The notes under the pieces are model-generated. The model did no database searches. It was not told where the DNA came from and was given only the letters and a program-made list of their open reading frames with translations. DNA of 64,000 bases from Bos javanicus (Eukaryota > Chordata > Mammalia > Artiodactyla > Bovidae). A program made the translations under genes and the position numbers. The stretch spans positions 75,017,987-75,081,986 of the forward strand of contig NC_083873.1 of NCBI RefSeq assembly GCF_032452875.1, written 5' to 3'. Shown here piece after piece: positions 58,611-64,000 of the stretch (positions are counted from its first letter, which is position 1; each line of letters begins with the position of its first letter).

Positions 58611-58713
58611 TTCTTTGTTGCTGTTGCTGATGGTAGTTAGGCTGTTTGCTGTGACTTTAGTGTCTTCCTAAGAAATGTGAGCTCACATCTTTCTATTCTG
58701 CCAACTTGTTTCA
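58611..58713 (-). mobile_element. 5' end of the second old L1
   Basis: ATTCTGCCAACTTG near 58696-58708 is a slightly altered YY1-type L1 5' end in reverse, which closes the element begun at 50935. Confidence 0.6.
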
Positions 58714-59028
58714 TTCTATCATTCGTTTTGCTATACATTTTGTGTTTTCTTTTTTGTGATTACTTGAATTATAATATAATTCATACTATTAACTGAATTT
58801 CAAGTGTATAGAAAAATTATTCCAATATAGCTCCATTTCCTCTTCTTTGCATTTTTATGTTCATATATATTATATCTGTATGATGTTTCCATGAGCATGT
58901 ATTTCTGTACTGTCTAGTGTCCTCTTGTTTTAGCCTACCAGCTACCCTATTTTATGCCCTCTACAGAAGCTTTGATAAGGACTAGTTTTTCCATTTATTT
59001 TTTTTCTTTACATTTTAATTTCTCTCTG
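58714..59028. other. AT-rich unique DNA
   Basis: Nothing recognised. Confidence 0.4.
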
Positions 59029-59035
59029 ATATATA

Positions 59036-59090
<55 letters not shown>
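59029..59090. repeat. Compound (AT)n(GT)n(AT)n microsatellite
   Basis: ATATAT, then about nine GT, then about 20 AT units. Confidence 0.95.
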
Positions 59091-59094
<4 letters not shown>

Positions 59095-59960
59095 ATTTGG
59101 GTATAGAATTTTTAGTTGACAGTTTTATTTGATTTAACATTGTAAATATCATCTCACTGCCTTTGGTTTCCATAATTTCTCATGAGAAATCAGTTTTGAA
59201 ATCAGAAGTCTTATTAAGGAGACCCTGAATGTGATGAGTAACTTTTCTCTTTTTGTTTTCCAGATTCTTTCTATGTCATATATTTTGAGAGTTTATCATG
59301 TATCCTGGTGTGAATCTCTTTAAATTTTTCCAATATGTAGGTCATTAAGCTTCACAGATATGTAGATTGATATTTTCACCTGATTTTGGAAATTTCAACC
59401 ATTTGTTTCCAATTTTTTTTTCTGTGTTTTTTGTTTGTTTTCTTGTTTGTTTCTATTTTGTCCTTTTGAAACTCCCATTGTGTACCTAATGGTGGACTCA
59501 ATTTTCATAGATCTCTACGATTTTATTTTTATTAAAAAAATTATTTCTTCAGACTGGTAATCTCACTTGACCATTTTTGAAGTTTGCTAATTAATTCTTC
59601 TATCTAGTTAAAGCTGCTGTCCTTCTTTCTAATGGATTTTAAAATTTGAGTTATTATAGCTTTCAACTTAATAATTTCTTTCTGACTTTTATGGTTTCTA
59701 TTTTTTATGAGATTATTTGCTGAATCATCATTCAAAGCAATCCATTCCTTTAGGTTTTAAGATAGTTACATTCTGTTCTTTGGATATAATTAAAATAACC
59801 AATTGAAATTTTTTTCTAGTAACTCCAATATTTAAGCTTCATGGGTTTTTCTTTATTACTTTCTTCTCTAAGTATTGGATATAATTTCCTGTTTCTTTGA
59901 ATGATATAATTTTCTGCTGAAAATGAAATTGAGCAGTTCCCTTTAAATAAGTAAGGCTCA
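59091..59960 (-). mobile_element. HAL1/L1-like ORF1 relic, antisense
   Basis: Landmarks in HAL1/old L1 order: TTTAGTTGACAGTTTTATTT, CTCATGAGAAATCAG, TATCCTGGTGTGAATCTCTTT, GGAAATTTCAACCATT, GAAACTCCCATTGTG. No open frame. Ancient. Confidence 0.6.
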
Positions 59961-62543
59961 GATTGTTGCACGTTTAAATTCTAGAGTTCTGAAAAAAATA
60001 ATTCTGACAAATTTCTTTCCAGTGTTATTAAATTGCTTTTACAGATGACAAGAATTTTTTATGGCCCTTACTCTGTTATTGTCACTGACATCATTCCCAA
60101 AATAGTATAATTGAATCTAAATTCCTTTAGTCAGATGTTGTAAGAGAAACTTCTACTATTTCTTATTGCCTTATGTATCGTACTTACTCATCCTACATGA
60201 CCTGCCTATGAGAACTTTGAGAGTGCAGCACTGTGTGTCAATTCATGGCTGGTAAATTTCTAGTATGTATGGTAAATTTCTAAATTACTATTCAGGTAAT
60301 TTACACTCCAAAAATTACGAAGGTGTCTACCTAATAACCACATACTTCCTAAAACTTAACACTATATATATTATTATAACTTTTGCTAATTTGAAGCTAG
60401 AAATGCTGTCATGCCTGCTTAAATTTGCATTTATGCAAGAAAGATTGGATTTAATGTGTTAATTTATAACTTGTTTCTGTTTGTGTTAATTGCTTGATCA
60501 TACAGTTTGCTTTTTTTCTATAGTCTTAATTTTTGTTCATTTTAGTCTATTAAACTACAAGATCCAAATTATAAACTATATTGTCAAATAGGATTTATTG
60601 AATTACTACACATAGAGATGTTTTAGAAGTTTCAAACTAAATTTCTTGAAAACTTGAATTTGTAAAATATTTGGCATATTACAGAAGACATTTGTATATG
60701 AAAGCAGTCTAATACCCCAACAGTATATATAGTAGATTGCTCTATTCATGACCTTGTTCTTCTACTATTTAACATCCATATTTTTTTTTTTCCTTTTCCT
60801 AGTCTACTCTTTACTGACTCTCTAGCACTCTTTTCTACTTCAAGACTTCTGCATCTTCAGGGTATCTGTTGCTCTGTTCTGTTTGATATCCTCTAACTTT
60901 GTGTCATTCTCAGCATCAGTTCATGTATTTCATTTAGTTGGTATTCAAGCTAACCAAGAGATATTTTATCTGGAGAAGAGTATAACACCCCAATATGAAT
61001 CCTGTTTATTGCATAACGTTTTCATACTTTTCTGCCTTATAAGTTAGTGGCCATTATAGACAGCTGGATTTGTTAATGTGTCTTAACCAGACAGTTTTTG
61101 TTAAGTCACTATGGTAAAGTTAGGGTACAAAAGCAAAATGAAACTGTCAAATGCAGTAATAAGCAAACTAATAAAATATTTTTATAGGATTGCATCTTTC
61201 ATAGCACATCTGATTGTAATAATTATTTACTTGAGAGTGTATACATGTACACAGTCAAATCAATACTCCTATTTATTGTATTCATATTATTTTGGTGAAT
61301 AATAACTCTACACATAGGTGTAAAACAGCAGTCACTATTATCTCAGTGTCTGTAGGTCAAATGTATGAGAATGAATTAGCTGTGTCCTCTGCTAAGTGTC
61401 TCATCAGTCTAATATCAAAATGTTGGCTGAGGCTATAATTTCATCTCAGATTTGAGATCTTCTTCCAAACTCACCAAATATTGGTAGAATTCTGTAATTA
61501 AAAAAAAAAAAATCTGCTACTGAAGTCTCTATTTTCTTGTGAGATGTTGGCAAAGGACCAGTTGCTATTTGCTACATGTCCCCTCCCCATAGGTCCTCCA
61601 ACAACATCATAGCTTACATATTCAAGCCCAGCAATATAATTTCTTCTAACTCTGCTATAATAGCCTCATATATCACGATTTAATTATGGAAGTGTCTACC
61701 CCATTACCTTTGTCAAATAATGTAACTTAATCAAGGGAGTGTACATACCTATAAATTAACAGGGCCACCCAAACTCAAGGAGATGTAGTTATATGAAGCA
61801 TGTATACCAGGAGACAAGAATCTTTAAGGGTGTCTCTTAAACTTCCACCTATCAAATCTGTGTTTTTATTTTTCATCCATTATAACTTTATGTACAAGTT
61901 TAGGTCATTCCTTACCATCACTACAGTTGTCATTATGTCTCTCGCAATATAAATGACCCCCCTATTACTCTTGTTTGAACTCTAAAGCTGTTCTTTATTC
62001 CCTTAATTTGTCTAAAGCTTCTTCATGCTGTTTAGAATGCCAAACACAGCCAGATCTACATGCTGTATGCCATCTAAACTGGTATAAACTCCAAAAAATG
62101 CTTTCAATCTGATCGTAACTGCAGCACTTGAAGTATTATTTCAAATATGTATCATGTATATGTATCATGTTAAAAAATGTGGAAAAAGAGGGTTATAAAA
62201 ATGAGAAACTTAATGTCATTATTTTCTATCTTCTCTCTACTAATATAAATGTCTTAATCTTGTTATGAAGTAAAACAAATAGGTACGAGTACAAAACCAC
62301 AATTCTGGCACTAAATCAGTCTTCACAAAGTGAGCACAGAGATATAACCACCAACTATACTGAGAATATAATCCAGAATTTGTACCCCAGAAACTTTGTT
62401 TGAGATCTACCCTATTACTGTATTATCCAGAGGTAGAAACCATTTTGAATTCAAGGATCACAGTTTAGTTTGTTTATCTTTATACTTTATGAAAATGAAA
62501 TGATGGAGTAATGCTCTTTCATGCCTGGTTCCTTATATTCAAC
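59961..62543. other. AT-rich DNA, one probable ancient repeat
   Basis: 61560-61860 (around GTCAAATAATGTAACTTAATCAAGGGAGTG) resembles a widespread old mammalian repeat, family not assigned. Short frames at 60265 and 61111 have no coding character. Confidence 0.4.
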
Positions 62544-62618
62544 ATTTCCCAGGCAAGAATACTGGAGTGGGTTGCCATTTCCTTGCAAACAGATTCTTTA
62601 CTATCTGTGGCATCAGGG
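62544..62618 (-). mobile_element. Internally deleted Bov-tA remnant
   Basis: CCAGGCAAGAATACTGGAGTG joined directly to AGATTCTTTACTATCTG, so most of the body-head boundary (about 45 bases) is missing. Confidence 0.8.
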
Positions 62619-64000
62619 GGCAGATAAGGAAGGTATAGGGAAAAAATCCAAGGTAATGAACCAAAAAAAAGTCCTTGAATGCCTGCTTTTCTTATTCTCC
62701 AATGTAGTTACTAAGGCTAATAAATATTTTCTTGTTTTAGCTACAATAAAACAAGGGGGCTACTTTCTTTTCAAGCAATCTCTATAGTTAGTCTAGTTCT
62801 GTTAACCCAAGGGAAACATCAAATCTTAAATAGAAAGTTTCCAAGTGACCATCCTATCGCAAAAATATCCCATAAGTCTTTTTCATATAACCTTTTAAAT
62901 GTATACTATATTATTTCATATTTCCTTACAGATTGTAAAATTTATGTTCCAACCACAACCATTATTAAATATAGAATTACTAAGAGGCTATGATTACTAA
63001 GTGTAAAGTATTATAGTCTACAGAGTCATTTAACTTATTACAGAAAAAAAATATATATACTTTAAAACAGGTCATATGTCTTCAACTTTCAATTTCCAGG
63101 CAGTTCCACATCACATTGTCTCCATGAACTTGTAATTCCTTCCCTGTTACCTCTTCATGGTATGGCAGTTGCTCACGTATCATAGCTTCATGCAAATGAT
63201 TCATATTTTATTCTAGCTCTGTCATTTGCTTGACATAGCATTTCTAAATTAAAAGTGTACTGTATATTAGCATTTTTCTGAGTTTTGGCATTTTGGTTGA
63301 GACAGTTCTTATGCCCCTTTTATTAAAAAACAATTACTGTTCCTGACCCAATCTACAAAATGTTATTCCGTGAACCTATAAGAACAACATCCAGAAAGTA
63401 TTTCCATTTTTGCAAAAGCCTTTTAGGAGAGTAATGGCATCCATGCTTAACAAGCACTGCATCCAAACAAACTAAATCATAAGCCAAGTTGTAATCTTAC
63501 ACTGAAGGGGTACTCACTGCAAAATTCATATTGTCTTCAGGGCCTGTAACTAGAAATATATTTCTACTAACATATAAAAATGCCTGTTTGCAATAAACAT
63601 ATATTTTCTCATTGAATTCTGACTCAGCTGACTTCCCCAAACTGAAAAATGTTGCTTCACATCTGCAACTTAAAATGATAGCTAAGCATTAAGATTGCTT
63701 TCCCTTGAGAATAATGGTTTGATGAAATAATGTCACGAACATTGAGAACGTATATTAAAAAGCAGATTTGACAAATTTAACTGTTAGGTTAATTTTCAAC
63801 TTTTTAATCTAAATAAAATGTCATAAAAGTTGAAGATGGAAAGGCTATGATGAAATGTATAGTCTGGTTGATTTTATGTGTTTAGAAAAAAATCTGATGT
63901 TTTGGGTTTCTTCTGCCTTTAAAAATTTCTGGGCAATTTGTAAGAGTACTATTTTTAAAAGTATCTTCTCTTTTATCTTTATGCTATTAAAGTTTTTGCA
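62619..64000. other. AT-rich unique DNA to window end
   Basis: No gene recognised. An octamer-type ATGCAAAT occurs near 63192 in a slightly less AT-rich stretch (63090-63230). Confidence 0.45.

Noticed and set aside
8594..62618. Many evenly similar 100-300 bp repeats, considered as a CRISPR-like or tandem array
   Set aside because: Spacing is irregular, both orientations occur and target-site duplications flank several; they are dispersed Bov SINEs.
1..64000. A novel multi-gene biological system
   Set aside because: No non-transposon coding sequence could be supported anywhere in the window; the unusual signals are structural features of retroelements and one candidate regulatory block.

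Overview
The window is mammalian chromosomal DNA from a ruminant, almost certainly a bovid (cattle-like). The evidence is the repeat content: BovB (RTE-type) LINEs in at least 14 places, Bov-tA and Bov-A2 SINEs, CHR-type cetartiodactyl SINEs and young ruminant L1s, in otherwise AT-rich DNA. I found no exon of a host protein gene, no rRNA or functional tRNA gene and no CRISPR array. Most long open frames are pieces of L1 ORF2 or of the BovB polymerase. It looks like a gene desert or a very large intron, and I judge by eye that roughly half of it is recognisable transposon.

Layout. 1-2381: a 3' BovB piece, a worn SINE and single-copy DNA. 2382-8398: a complete young L1 (short 5' UTR, ORF1 with three stops, an uninterrupted 1271-codon ORF2, 3' UTR, poly(A)), followed by a second block (BovB 3' piece, AATAAA, second poly(A)) that looks like a 3' transduction. 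8594-12696: SINEs in unique DNA. 12697-17345: a nearly full-length old BovB (minus) split by a twin-primed L1 that itself carries a Bov-A2, three nested layers each dated by target-site duplications. 17692-25583: more BovB copies, an old L1, a BovB split by a truncated L1, and a CHR SINE. 25658-28132: Bov-tA elements, one with two tRNA-like heads, and a BovB with an internally inverted 5' end. 28385-36269: old L1 5' halves, BovB copies, an ERV LTR piece and a 50-bp minisatellite. 36270-43230: mostly unique DNA with SINEs and one BovB. 43231-44049: a young 5'-truncated L1. 44751-44948: a MER5A-like DNA transposon relic. About 46310-47190: repeat-free DNA with two perfect POU octamers, a candidate regulatory element. 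48290-58713: old antisense L1s loaded with later insertions, including a BovB with its complete GC-rich 5' repeat array (54917-58610). 58714-64000: AT-rich DNA with a HAL1/L1-like relic and a microsatellite.

How the parts work together. There are no host operons or pathways. The functional logic is retrotransposition. L1 ORF2 supplies endonuclease and reverse transcriptase, the BovB polymerase is the presumed partner of the Bov-tA/Bov-A SINEs whose body derives from BovB, and the nesting order gives a relative chronology: old antisense L1, then BovB, then young L1, then Bov-A2. The only element with a whole, apparently competent enzyme is the L1 at 2382, and its ORF1 is broken. Boundaries of repeats are by eye, usually within about 10-30 bases unless a target-site duplication fixes them.
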